From Halocafeteria seosinensis (Eukaryota; Sar; Bigyra; Bicosoecida), in contig LVLI01000613.1 of NCBI GenBank assembly GCA_001687465.1, forward strand, positions 1 to 46,887: 46,887 nt of DNA. Reading direction: 5' to 3'. The position numbers were made by a program, and so were the translations under genes. Position 1 is the first letter of the stretch. Each line of letters begins with the position of its first letter. The notes beneath the pieces are model-generated. The model searched no databases. It saw only the letters and a program-made list of their open reading frames with translations, and was not told the DNA's origin. Shown one piece after another: positions 12,080-24,125 of the stretch.

Positions 12080-13152
12080 GGAATAGCCCATCTGTATAAC
12101 TATGATAGATCAGCACAGGGTGAGTGTGCACATAAATATAACACTTCGGAACTAGTGTGTTGTGTATACGTTGGTTCTGTGCAGTACCCTCAAGCAACGT
12201 CAGATCACAATTTGTTCACTCGCTAGAGTAGCTCACTTTCGCCACAAGGGTTAAATATTGTGAAAAGTCAGCAAAAGAGAGTGCTCGGCGACCATTAGCT
12301 GTCCTTTAGACAAGTGTCACTTCGTAAGGTTCGGTCCCTCGTACTCTCCGCTGACGCAGGAACATGGCAGCAAGGTACTTTGGGGAAAAGATGGCCCATT
12401 ATGATCCTAGTGCATACGGTCCACCATTCCTATCTGTGAAAAATCATCCACTATCGTGTATAAATGTCATAACATGTTCCGGAACTCCTCTAGTAGCGGC
12501 GAAGTTTTTGGAGCACATACGGTCTGCAGGATCAATATACTCTCCATACGACGCACTCAACAATGAGAATAGACATCAATTCATTATTTGTGGTATACGT
12601 ACGTGCATCGTAATACAGCGAAATAGCCGAATAAGAGGCCTGCTTGCATCGCCAAGTCCCTGTAGAAGGTGGCCTTCTTTTTGGCCGAGGACTGTGATTC
12701 AGCTTGCTTGTATACAAACATGACGACACGAATTTTTTCTTCTTCTATTCAAAAAGTTCAAAAAATTTACTTTGTGTCCTAAAATGGCCTTCTGACAAAT
12801 GTTAAACAATGACTGGTACTGAATGAACTTCAATGAAGCCAAAGTGACTTTGTGAGGCTCAATCTTGCTGGTTAGCCACAGATGCTGCATACAATGTAGT
12901 ACAGTACAACTGTGGTACGTATTGACTTGATTTCACCGTTCGGAGTCACCAAGGAATTCGGATGAACATCGACATCCCACTCACTGGTACCATCTGCTGC
13001 AGAGAGGCACTCAATCGAGTTACGGGAAACGAGGTCATTCGTAAGTCCTACAGTAATTATCGCCGTCCTCAAAGAATCGATACCACTTTTTCGCTCTTGT
13101 ATATGATTTGTGGCAGCCTCCTCAATCAAACGGAAGCTATGGATAGGGCACA
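12080..13152. other. 1.07-kb region with only doubtful small ORFs
   Basis: This lies between the TGS1-like stop and the helicase start. An ATG at 12364 in a reasonable context opens a 119-codon frame (MAARYFGEKMAHYD...) on the plus strand. Its first ~30 residues look protein-like, but nothing matches a family I know. On the minus strand a frame at 12872-13213 overlaps the first helicase exon and is also unassigned. The region must at least contain the helicase promoter. Either frame could be an exon of a small unrecognised gene. Confidence 0.3.
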
Positions 13153-16100
13153 ATGTCGTGGATGAAGCTACCGGAGGCAGTGGATAAGGAAACGAGCAGA
13201 TGTCTGGAAACATTGCTTTCCCCTATTATACAGCGGTATACCCTGTTGAGTGACCACAAGTATGCCGACCAGGAAGCGCAGTTCATACGTACGTAAGACC
13301 TGAGCCAAGTGAAGGTATACCTTGGAAAGTTCCTCAGGGGGATTGAGTGCTTTGCAGAATTCTACAACAAATTCGCCTCTCGGATATCTAGTCTATCCAA
13401 GGAGAAATTGGAGTCCTTACCCAAGGTAGAGGAAGATGAGGTGGATAGTAGGGAGATTGGACGCCTGTACGAGAAGCTGGAAGCTTCAAAGACGCCACCG
13501 CGGCAGCAACGGACTGAGAGCCACGATGAGCAGGGCTCATTTGAAGAGTTCTTTGAACTCTGCAGAATGACATTGGCGTCATTTGCGGCTTTCTTACACA
13601 AGAAAAATGAACGAAAAGCCTCAGACATAGTGCGCACCAAGGAAGAGCTACCAGCTACAAAGTTCAAGGACTACGTGATATCCCGCTTACAAACGAACAA
13701 TGCTCTGATCATTGCAGGAGATACAGGATGTGGTAAGAGTACCCAAGTACCACAGTATCTCATGGAAGCCGGATACACCCCGGCGCTGTGCACGCAGCCC
13801 CGGCGGGTAGCTGCAGTAAGCTTGGCTAAACGAGTGCAACTGGAATGTGATGCCACCTCTATTTCTTCCAGTGCTGGGAAAAAGGAACCCCACCGCGTTT
13901 CCTACCATGTAAGGTTTGACAAGAGGCGATTGCACACAGGCACAAAAGGAGTTGCGGCAGAAGACCTTGTCTATGCAACAGAAGGTATCCTCTTGCGACA
14001 GCTCGTTGCCGAGAGGGCGACGCGGTTGCCTTATCGTATCGTATGTTTAGATGAAGTCCATGAAAGGCATGTTTCCACCGATTTCCTGTTTACGATACTT
14101 CGAGCGGCGGTTCAGAAGCCGTTTTGCCCCTTTAAGCTTGTTCTCATGTCGGCCACGGCGGACTTGAAGAAGCTTAGTAGATTCTTTCACAATGCACCTG
14201 TGCTGCAGATTCCGGTAAGCGGCTTGCCCAGTGTAGCTGTGTGCAGTAGGTATCGCTAATCATCGCATGTCGTTCGCAGGGAAGAACGTTTCCTGTCGAG
14301 ATCAAGTATCGGCCTCCACCAATAGAGGAAGCCATTTTGAACGCTCAACGTAAACGTGTCTCCAGAGAGCAGCAGCAAACCTCATTGCCCCAAGACACTT
14401 CGAATGGAGATCAGATTATCCAGTCTAAATCCCCTCACTCTCATACTGTGGCGCAAGTGGATACGAAAGTTGATCAAGCAACAGAACGGGCCCGGCGCCG
14501 CCTCCGTATGGAAGAGGACGAGGACGAAAACAATGCGGAGGCCCAATGGGAGGCGGTCAACGACTCTTCCGAAGCTCAGACAGTGGAGACAACCACTGAT
14601 AAAGAAGACTTTGACTGGATTGTGTCGGAGCCAATCTTTGAGAGTGATCTCATGACGGGAAACAGAAGCAAGAAAACGTCCACCAACTCCACGATTGATC
14701 TCAGCACGCTGATGAGTACCTTTGACGAAGTCGATGAATTGCTTTCCACTAAGTACGATGGGGATCTGCTAGTTTTTGTTTCTGGTGTGAAGGAAATCCA
14801 GGACGTCATGGACGCAATTCATGAGCGCATTAACTCCAGCGAGTTTGAGAAAGATATTCAGAAAAAAGTTAAAACCAATGACGAGGGCAAAACAAATTTT
14901 ACTTCCTCCGCCAACCATGGCTCCAGGATAAGACCGCTAACGAATCGCTGGAGTGTTCTCCCACTTCATGCTGGTCTCAATACGGACGAGCAAGAAGTGG
15001 TCTTTAAACCGCAGCCGCAGGGTCGTAGGAAGTGCATTGTTGCTACGGATATCGCTGAAACCTCTATTACTATAGAAGGGATCGTTTGCGTAATTGATAC
15101 TGGACGGCATCGTATGATTGCGTATCAGTCTCAGACTCATAGCATGCAGTTACAAGAGTTCTGGGTACCTCGATCATCCGCCGAACAACGTACGGGTCGA
15201 GCTGGAAGGACAAGGCCCGGTTATTGCTTTAGGCTGTTCTCTAATGACCTATTCACTGCACTCCCGAAATTTGCGCCACCTGAGATTCAACGAATCCCTG
15301 TTCAAAATGTGCTCGTACAGGCTCTTGCTATTGTGATGCAGAATGATACGGTTCTCCGTTCCACATTCGTTCCCACGCTCTCTCAATCTACCAGTTACTT
15401 TGCGAAGCTAACTACGCTAGAATTGGTGGATCCACCCACTGACGATCTTGTTCACCACGCGGAAAAGCACTTATGGATACTAGATGCTGTTCGAAAGCTC
15501 AAAAACCGCGCCGAGGATGGCGACGAAGAGTTAGAGTTAATGCCCCTTGGTAAAGTACTTTCGGTGTTACCATTGGACGTCCAAGTTGGGAAAGCTGCTA
15601 TAATCGGCTGCTATCTGGGGGTCTGCTCCTCTATAGTAGCGATTGCGGCTGCCCTGTCAGTAGAGAATCTGTTCACTTCTTCGTCGAGAGGGGCTTCGAA
15701 GAAAGTATGGGAGTCTACCCTAAGACCCCTTCAGGACGTCGACGACAATGATTCAATCTTCGTTGGAGAAGGATTTGGGGATATGCTCACCTGCATGGGA
15801 GTGTTTGATGCCTGGAGTTGCGTCAAGTACGCTACATATAAGCGTAGTGGCCATCCTGACAATGCGGTTAGGAACTCGTCTGCATTCCGAAAACTGTGCG
15901 CTGAACTTCGGAACAAATTTGGCTCGGCACTTAGATGGTGCAAAGGTTCTGGAATATCGCACAACAGAGTAAAGGAGATGCACAACGCTATCCAGCAGTT
16001 TCGCCTTTTACTAGCAAGCAACGGTATTCCCGTAGATGAACAAGTTGAAGAAGTTTGGAGCAAGAAACGTGATCGGCGAGGAGAGGCTTTACGGAAAGAC

Positions 16101-17399
16101 CGGCTGGCAGAAGAATATATTCCTTTTGACGATGAGGCAATCGAGGAATTGCATCAAAATTCTCCTACCAATAACGAGATAGATGCCACTATCATTTCAT
16201 CACTGGAACGACACGGCACATTGAGAAGCAATTCCGTTAATATGGTGAAGTTTTCCCTCCTTGCGGGCCTCTACCCTAATGTTGCAATACCGGACCCTGG
16301 AAATGATCGTAGGTCAATAGCAGATGCTCTCTTTCACACAAAGTATCGTTACTCCGTCAGATTACATCCGACAAGCCACTACTTTGCCACACTACTTAGC
16401 GATACAGAGGGGAGTACAGCCCAAAGAAAACCAGGGCAGGAAAAGGTACTAATGTTCGATAAATTATTGGAAACTCGCCGGCCATACATCATGAAAGTCG
16501 AAGACTTCAATCCCATGTGGCTTTTGTTGGTAGCACAAGATGTGCGTTGTAGTGAAGAGCTAAAAGAAGTCATTATAGATGAATGGATACTTCTGAGGTT
16601 TGCTGAAGCAAAGACCGCTGAGAGGATGATTGCGCTGGTTATCGAGACTCGCACCATCCTGGAACTTTCTATCAATGAGCAGCTCCTTTCCACGATAGAG
16701 AAGACGACATTCGGGACACAGTTTGAACAGAAGCTGCAACTGCTCAATGAAGCTATGATGGATGTCCTTTGGCTTCAAAGCGTCGTCTCAGACACACCAC
16801 CTGTTGACCCAACTGATCCATCCCAGAAACTTCTACCCCGAATTATCGGCCGGCTTGATACTGGCCGGACGGTTGAATCGGCGCGGACAGAATTACCAAC
16901 ACTCTTAGCATCGTTACTCTCATTTTCAGCGCAGTTTACCTTAGAGCGATTACTCGAGGTTGAATCCAACGCCATGGTTGCGAACTTGGGCCAGCTGCGC
17001 ATAACCAGATGGCTGGTTGTGTACACAGGCGCATTCAACGCCCGGGCTGGAGAGCGTCCTCTCGCTAGTGCCAACGTTACTGCGATAGAGAGTACCGGCC
17101 ACGTTTCAAAACTTTCGGAGGCGACCACTACCTCAACGGAAGTCGATGAAAATGAAGCAACGGTACAGGATCGAGACACCGATGAATCGTCGCAACAGAG
17201 TGATAGCACCGACCAGGAGAGGACAGAGGAAGAGGAGCCTGAGCAAAGCAGGCCATACGATCCAGGAGATGCCTATAGAGTATTAACGAGCAATCGGAAA
17301 AAGATATGCCCACATTGCGGTATTGTGTTGTACGTCTCTGAGGAGAGGTTTCATGCCCACCAGAGAGGTTGTCGGGCTCGATGCTTAACGTCTAGTTAG
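13153..17399 (+). CDS. DHX34: DEAH/DExH-box RNA helicase, DHX34-like, with C-terminal zinc-finger-like motif
   Basis: There are three exons: 13153-13288, 13358-14214 and 14280-17399. The introns are 69 and 65 nt, and the product is about 1,370 residues. Intron 1 is inferred because its GTACGT...TTTGCAG boundaries remove the only in-frame stop (13294) and keep phase; an in-frame stop precedes the ATG. Motif I GDTGCGKST (about 165), motif II DEVH, motif III SAT, an ATDIAETSITI segment and motif VI QRTGRAGR (about 635) are all present. A long acidic insertion interrupts the helicase core between RecA1 and RecA2. HA2/OB regions follow. The C-terminus has CPHC...H-X3-GC, which resembles the DHX34 zinc-finger-like tail. 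DHX34 acts with UPF1 in nonsense-mediated decay. The helicase call is certain; the orthologue is likely. Confidence 0.88.
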
Positions 17400-17528
17400 A
17401 ACCCTACACAGATTAATGTCATTATCGCGTGAGTGCGACTTCCACATTTTGTAGTCGAGTCTTCTACGGAAGCGCACTCCCAATATGCCAAACATGAGGG
17501 CAGAAGGCTCTACGGTTAGCAGACGCTT

Positions 17529-18828
17529 CTACCGCTTTCTGCGGGCGGAAGTTTTTCCTGTGCTGGCATAGTCTCCTTGTTCTGCTTTCTTCTTGCAGCA
17601 ATACACATGATACGTTTGCGAGTAATCACGATTCGGGATCGGGGTCTGATTAATTTCCCATCGATATTTATGAATCGAACTTGTTTCCCTTGAATTATTC
17701 TCCACTTTGATCGCCTCTAACAGAGGCAAGCGTTTCTCGGGAAGAGAATGAGACACACAAATATACGAACCCCCGGGCTTGAGCAATCGTAACATTTCCC
17801 AAAGCATCTTGTTTGCGCGAGCACCACCGTCCTCTCCACAGAGAAGCGCGTCTAGCAGAGCTTTATCGAAAATCAAATCAAAACATTGCCTCGGTAGCTC
17901 GCTCGATAGCACTGTTGCATCCATAACAGAGACTGGCAGAACACAAAATATGCATTTCGGGCAACCTAGTGAGTGATGCGCTCAAAATGTCAGAGTTTCC
18001 TGCACTTACAGTCCATCTTCTCAAAGTTCCGGTACCTATGCCGAAGGTCACTTATCAAACACGAACTAATGTCTATAGCAGAAACGTTCCGGTAGCCTTC
18101 CTTGTACAGTTCCTCGCCGATTTCTGCAGCATTTAAAAGCCAGCAACCAATGACCCTCTATACCTTGTCATGCTTTGAAGACAATACAACATGACTGATA
18201 TTTTGGGGGGAGGAAATGCACATTAATTAGACCACTTACGCGAGGTTCCACAACCTGGTATAAAAATTTCAAATTCGTTGGCCGCGGAAGACCTCGTTCT
18301 CTCCCTTTTAGGCAAGTAAGGTAGGAGTATGGACCTTAATTGTGAATAATCCAGGTACCATTCACATGGCTTCGACTGCGTTGTGGCGTATCTTTCTTCC
18401 CAATACGATGGAAGTGAGTACTCTGGGTGCATCTGGATTTGAGGTTGACTTCCTCCCTCGTTTTCATCGGTGCTGTGATTGCTATTCCAACTCTGGTCCG
18501 ACGGTTCATTCTGTCGTTTGGTGTAGGGTTTCGGAGGCTTCCCGGAAGGGCCCGACGCGCCTCCTGTAGCTTGCGCAGGTACCTCTTGCGGTTCCGTGGA
18601 CCACGCGGCTCCCGTCTGCTCGTAATCTGGATTCCTCGTCGTTTCCGGCTCATTCCGGGAAGCATTTCGTTGCGAATCGCTCAGTATACTTCGTATAGCA
18701 GCTGCGCCCGCCCCACCAAAGGAGCGTTCTCGTTGGAATGAACGTGCATGGCTGCTAGACGGCGGGCTCCCTTGTTGAGCTGCTTCCTCCTGTTTCCAAA
18801 GAGTTCTACGAGGGGTTGGATTGTTCAT
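17529..18828 (-). CDS. METTL13/EEF1AKMT4-like class I methyltransferase
   Basis: There are three exons, 18240-18828, 18010-18123 and 17529-17932. The introns are 116 and 77 nt, and the product is about 368 residues. The ATG at 18828 is the first in frame. Residues 1-145 are low-complexity and charged. The methyltransferase domain begins at SYWEERYA and has motif I IPGCGTS, an IGEELYKEGY helix, and AIDISSCLI. It ends with FDLIFDKALLDALLCGEDG and MLRLLKPGGSYICVSHSLPEKRLPLLE. This pattern is shared by METTL13 and EEF1AKMT4 (ECE2 methyltransferase), which methylate lysines of eEF1A. The substrate here is inferred from the family only. The splice joins restore the conserved sequence across both introns. 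The C-terminus is lysine/arginine-rich. Confidence 0.8.
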
Positions 18829-18890
18829 GTCTTGGTCTTCGGGTGCGTCCCGATGGTGTTGGCTGCGCTTGCCGTCCGAGCCGAGGAACA
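18829..18890. promoter_or_regulatory. 62-bp bidirectional start-to-start spacer
   Basis: The methyltransferase ATG (minus strand, 18828) and the riboflavin synthase ATG (plus strand, 18891) are separated by only 62 bp. This spacer must include both 5' leaders, or transcripts must start inside the opposite gene. It is G/C-rich and has no TATA-like box. Confidence 0.6.
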
Positions 18891-19821
18891 ATGTTTACCG
18901 GAATCGTGGAAGGCCAAGGAAGTGTAATTTCCTTCCGTTCGGTGGATAATTTACGGATGTGGGATGGCTCCACACGCGCCGGCTACGTGTTAAAAATTCG
19001 CGATCTGACCAAGGAGAAGACCATTCTACAAGGCATCTATGTAGGCTGCTCTATCGCCGTGAATGGCGTCTGCTTAACCGTCACACGCCATGGGGAGGAC
19101 TGGTTCAAAGTCGGTGTAGCGCCTGAGACCATCCGCCGGACCAACCTCAAACCGGAAACTTTGAAGCCGGGGGACAGCGTCAATTTGGAACGGAGCATGG
19201 CGGCGGATGCCAGAATTAGTGGGCATTTTGTTCAGGGACACGTCGATGGTACTGGCGTGGTTGTTGTACGTGTGTGTGCACTTGAATAGACCGAGGAATT
19301 GAAGTGACTTGTGGTTTTCTTGGGATGTGCAGGGATTCCGGAAAGATGAGGATTCGCTGTGGGTACGAATTGCATGCAGTAAGGAAATACTCAAATATAT
19401 AGTGCCGAAAGGTTATATTGCCTTAGATGGAACTAGTTTAACAGTAGTTCATGTGTGCCGTCACTCCGTGGATGGGAGTGACACAAGCAGTGGCATTGAG
19501 GGGCCTAAGCCTGTAGTTTCCCAAACCGAAGTCGATCCCAAAGAAGTGGATCCAGATACAGAAGGATGGTTTGATTTAATGCTTGTAAAGCATACTCAGT
19601 CGGCCGTCACGTTGCCCTGGAAGAACCTTAAGGACGAAGTCAACCTGGAAGTAGACGTAATCAGCAAATACGTCGAGCGCTCGATTGAAACTCATTTAGA
19701 GAACCGAATGAATCAATCTACGGTCTCTCCTGGACAAACAATCCTGCTAAGCATTATTGGTACACTGGTCACAACAGGAACAGCACTAGGCCTTTACTAC
19801 TTGAAAGAGAAGAGGAGATAG
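18891..19821 (+). CDS. RIB5: Riboflavin synthase (alpha-subunit type) with a C-terminal membrane tail
   Basis: There are two exons, 18891-19265 and 19333-19821, with a 67-nt intron, giving about 287 residues. The N-terminus MFTGIVEGQG is the standard start of the first lumazine-binding domain. SIAVNGVCLTV and GHFVQGHVDGTG are repeat-1 motifs, and YIALDGTSLTVV and the VKHT...TLPWKN segment belong to repeat 2. The enzyme dismutates two 6,7-dimethyl-8-ribityllumazine molecules into riboflavin. Beyond the normal end of the family (...EVDVISKYVERS) the protein continues ~55 residues. It finishes with a hydrophobic stretch (ILLSIIGTLVTTGTALGLYY) followed by KEKRR, which looks like a tail anchor. 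I do not know this arrangement from other riboflavin synthases. Confidence 0.9.
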
Positions 19822-19948
19822 CAAAAAACAGAGTAGGATACCGTAGCGGTAGAGGGGTAGAGTAACGATGGTGTATCATGTGCAGACGAAGGATTCACTG
19901 TACCCATGCTGGAAATACAAAGGGGAAAGGCATTCTTCCATAGTATCC

Positions 19949-22594
19949 TCAATGCGGTGGCCACGAGTAGCTTATCTTGTTCGTTCCCGTGTGTCTATAG
20001 CACATATTGCCCACCGAGTCACGTACCATTATCCAATCTCCAGGAGCGACTTGCTGCGCCTGGGAAGCGGATACACGCTGAAAAAAGTTACCGAAAGCTT
20101 GTCCATGGAGACCCATAGCAACATGAGGTTGAGGAACGTTGAAGGAAGCATCTGCTGATCCAGAATTTGAAACCTCCGTGAACTGCCGCTGGGTCGCTTC
20201 AACCTTGTGGTAACGGGTATTGCCTTCAGCGTCTGTGTAACGCTGCCAAGAAACTGTTCGTTCTTGTGGCTGCTGGTTGGGCAAGGGATGAGAAACACCA
20301 CCGGATCGAATATTGTTGGGACCACCAGACGAACTCCTTGGTGGAGGTGAGGGAGTGTCTGGATTCTCAAGATTTCTAGCAAGATCCTCTGATACGGCGT
20401 AGGGATCGAGGAAGACAAGCCGCACAGGTCTCTTACTCTTTGCAATCATCTGTAAACATGCTTTGAAGTTATATTGTAACAATGAAACTTGATTCATTGC
20501 TGCAAATTAAAAAAAATTAATGCAATTTGGTAACTAGGCTGAAAACACTAATCAAGGCAACATACCGATAATCTGGTGTCCTTTCTTGATCCTACCGCGA
20601 GTCGCTTGTGCAGCTTGTCCGTCCGAGCGAACTCCGGCAACCACTGCCCCAAGGTCATAGTTGCTAAAACGGCGACCGCTCTTCTTTGCCGGGCCGAATT
20701 TCTTTTCGCCACTCCAATTCGGCTCAAGCTCCAGTCCAATTGGTCCCGGATATAGAATCAAAGCACTGTAAGTCGGTTCGGTAGGTAGTTTCCACTCGGT
20801 TGACTTATAGGCATGATTCTTGAAGTATACTCGACCATCGTTTAGGAAGGCTCGCTCCCAGAACCAAGGTAATCCTTGTGAATCCTTAGACATACGAGTT
20901 CCCTCTTTTTGCGTTTCTTCTTCCGCCTGTTGGTGCTCTTCCTCAAAAGCCTGTGATATTTCTTGACGGTGCTTGTGCTCTTGCGTGGCAGCGATTGAAT
21001 CTTCACTGTCTCCTCCATCTTCTGAATCCGACTCCTCGGGAGTTTCTTCTGCTTCTGCACCTTCTTCTTCTTGGGCATCTTCGTCTTCGTGTTCCCCTGC
21101 CGACTGTGCTGCCCGCACCAAATGCTCAAACGGGTGAGGTTGATTATCGTCCGCCTGCGGGGAAGATTCTCCTTCCTTTGCCGAATCGTTCTCCTCAGAT
21201 GATCCGGGTATCAGGTGGGCAAATGGATAGCTCGGAGTTTTCTCAGCACTATTGTCTGAAGAGTTTCCAGGACCCAAATGGGCAAACGGATAACTGGATT
21301 TAGGGGCTTCATCTTCTTCTTCCCTCTGTGCATCTTTTTTCGGCGCTGGCACGTACGCGGAGTTAGTGCCGTTACTAGAGGTGGGCTTCTTCTTAGGTGG
21401 GTGCGTTACAGCGCTCTGTCCGCCCTTATCATTAGACGGGGGGTGTGCAACTACGGGGTTCTCATGGTGCTGCCTACTCTGACCCTCCAGTCCATGCACA
21501 AATACCTTGGGTTTGTTGATGACGTTCGGATCTTTGTACTGCGCATAGTAGATACCATTGTCCGTAAAATAACCCGACTCCATTTGCAAAAATTGTGGAA
21601 AACCTGAAAAGAAGACACTCCCCAAAATTCTTCCAACGTCAGGATATACGACGTTCTGCTCTCTACAGAACTCATCCGTCAATTCAACCGGAAGCCTGAA
21701 CTCAATGAGGTACCCATCTTGGAAGGCATGGTGATCCTTAAACGTCAAATCAGCTGTAGCAATGACGAGGTTGTCACTGGTCTGCTTCTTCTTTTTAAGC
21801 CAGAATCGCAAGGACTCCTTCATCAGTTCGTCATACGTCGCTCTGATGTACAGCGCATCTAGATACTGAAAATCATTGCGTCCGAGCGGAGATTTACGGA
21901 TGTCTGCGTTCTCTGATTCACCCGTATACCCATATTCCAGATAGTAATCGTTGGCGTGTGACCCAAACACCTCATCCACTTCCGTAGGGAATTCAAGTTT
22001 CAGGTTCCTCAAGTTAATTTCCACGATAGGGTTTTCCTCCACCTCGCATCGAAATTGAATCTCCCCTCGAATTTTCCTGCACATCCACATGTGAATAAAT
22101 CCTCCCTATATTTTGAGTATACAATGGCACTGCCCATACCTGCCATCGCGTAATGGTAGGCGGATGGTGGAAGGACCGGTAAACACGCTGTAGAGGTCCA
22201 GATAGCACTTCCCAATGAGGGAATCACTGAGAAAGGTCGACTTATTATAGCACTTGATTTTAAGTCTTTTAAGGTGCAGTTTGTGCGCCATACGCGTCTC
22301 ATACACGAAGGAGACATCTTCTTCCCACTCCGGGTTCAGGGATTTTTTAACCACTTCGGTCTCAAATGTCTTGTAATTGTCAAAGTTAATGTCCAAATAC
22401 GGGTCCGACGAGCCACCTGCGATATTGAAAGTCAAAATATAAGCCAAATATACGATCACCGCTCCTGAAAATGCCCTCAATCCTGCCATTCTACACAACG
22501 ACAACCACCAGCAAGACGCACCTCGGTTGAGGGCAGCCAGAGAACTCGCCCTGAAGCCGTAGAGTCGGACATGGAAACGAGAAATCGACGTCAT
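19949..22594 (-). CDS. C2 - unrecognised domain - YPFAHL repeats - WW - PDZ - WW - WW scaffold protein
   Basis: There are four exons: 22522-22594, 22140-22416, 20566-22076 and 19949-20499. The introns are 105, 63 and 66 nt, all phases match, and the product is about 803 residues. Residues 1-116 form a C2 domain (SDPYLDINFDNYKTF, KSLNPEWEEDVSF). Residues ~118-345 are a conserved domain shared with the downstream paralogue and not known to me; it includes FKDHHAF and FLQMESGYFTD. Three motifs (SYPFAHLGP, SYPFAHLIP, HPFEHL) lie in an acidic linker at about 375-440. A WW domain follows (PWFWERAFLNDGRVYF), then a PDZ domain split by the last intron (GPIGLELEP...IIAMNQVSLLQY). Two WW-like modules end the protein. 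The hydrophobic stretch visible in frame upstream of SSDPYL is intronic in this model. Confidence 0.75.
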
Positions 22595-24125
22595 TACGTT
22601 TTCCCTCTAGCCCCAAGTTTGGTGTCACAAAAAAGTAGAGGTCAATCCCAACCGAAATACAGTTGTGGGGTTCGTATGGAACTGCTGACAGTCTGCTGTA
22701 GCTTTGCAGCAATCTTTCCTTCGAGGAATTACAAGAGTACAAGAGGGTCACAGCAGACAGATCGTAGACCCCCGAGTACCCCACCCAATGAGGCCGGGTA
22801 GTATTCACGCCAATCCATGGGAAGTTTCGGTAAGAATTCTGATGAGTGGATTGGACGGAAACGAGACGGTTAAGAGTGAGCTTCGGTAAGAATTCTGATG
22901 AACGGAATTGGACTAAACTTGATGGTTGTGGCGCACTCCTTTTGTGGAGATTCGAGCTGTTAACCAATAGGGATAAGTGGTACTGCAGCCTTGTCTGTCT
23001 TTACAGTGCATGGATGTAGTCGTCGTCCGATGTTTACCATTCTGTTCTCTAAAGTTGTACTCTGGACTCCACAATGTGGAGATAGCAAAGACCTCACACT
23101 CACAATTGAACTGCCCTGAAAGCAATCTGGAACCTCACCCTGATGATGACGAATCACCGCCAGCATGAGATTGACAGGCGAATTGCGACAATATGCACCG
23201 CTATAATCGACAGACATTTACCCCGCACTGCAGTACGTAAGCGCATAATTGGTCCGCACGTGCGCATGCAACGTTAGGGAAAGCCCGTATTTCGGAAAGT
23301 CACACTTTCGTCGTCCCAGTTGTACTGCATCGGTAGCATCCGTTGCATTTAACAAGTCCTCATGCTGAATCCTGTACCAGCCGTGTACAGCCAAACCACA
23401 GTATGTATGTATGTCCGTTGAAGAAAAAGAATCGATCCTGTTCAGCAGCAGCAGCACTCATGTTCATGTTCATGGTCATGGAGCGGTGTGATCCTTTTGC
23501 AAATCTTTTGAGACTGCTACCAAGCTATGACACGAGATCGGGATGGGTGTTTTCGCAAATTCCTGAAGAGACAGGAAACTCCTCACACACAATGTGACAG
23601 GTAGCCCAGCCAGGAAGTTGACCGTATTTTCTTAGCGAGGGGCGTTATTCGCCCGTGCTAAACAGCGACGGGCACTCCTGAGAAAACATCAGGCTCTCGC
23701 TGCAGACAAGGGGATACGGAAACGTTCGGAGGCTAAGCAAGGAAGTATAGGTTTCGCGTTACGCAGCATCCTGCAAATGGCTAAACACCGCAAATCTATT
23801 ACCAAACTAAGGTGGTTAGTGCAGCGGAGGCCTCGAAGTTATCCTCAGAGAACTGAAGTTTCATGGAAGTGTAAGCAATCATGTGAGGGTAGTGCGATCG
23901 CGGCAAGATCTGAGGGACGCGTCCATGGCCCCAATCACACAGAACTCAATTCTAGTTCAACACGTGCATTTTGCTAGTCTAACACTTCTACTTTTCGATC
24001 GGTTCTCTTAGGGGCTTTAAAGGGTTTGCTCCTGTGTGCGTATCTGTGATGTTGAAATTCAGGTATAATGTTGATTGTTTCCTTTTCTAGAACAGTAGAA
24101 TATGTACCAGACATTCGCTAGGACT
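22595..24125. other. 1.5-kb noncoding-looking spacer between the two C2 paralogues
   Basis: This spacer separates the start of the longer paralogue from the stop of the shorter one. It contains a small tandem duplication (22826-22901) and a G/C hairpin-like string near 23641-23655. Open frames here are short, and none resembles a protein family. It may hold the promoter of the longer gene near 22600. Confidence 0.4.
22826..22901. repeat. Two-copy tandem repeat, 56-bp period
   Basis: The 20-mer TTCGGTAAGAATTCTGATGA occurs exactly at 22826-22845 and again at 22882-22901. Similarity continues loosely after each copy (ATTGGAC...AAAC). It is a local duplication in noncoding DNA. Confidence 0.85.

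Noticed and set aside
22417-22521. Signal-peptide-like MAGLRAFSGAVIVYLAY in the longer C2 gene
   Set aside because: It is intronic: splicing 22522 to 22416 restores the C2 strand before DPYL, and the paralogue has an intron at the same place.
22491-22967. 158-codon minus-strand frame upstream of the longer C2 gene
   Set aside because: It overlaps exon 1 in another frame, contains a tandem DNA repeat and has no recognisable protein features.
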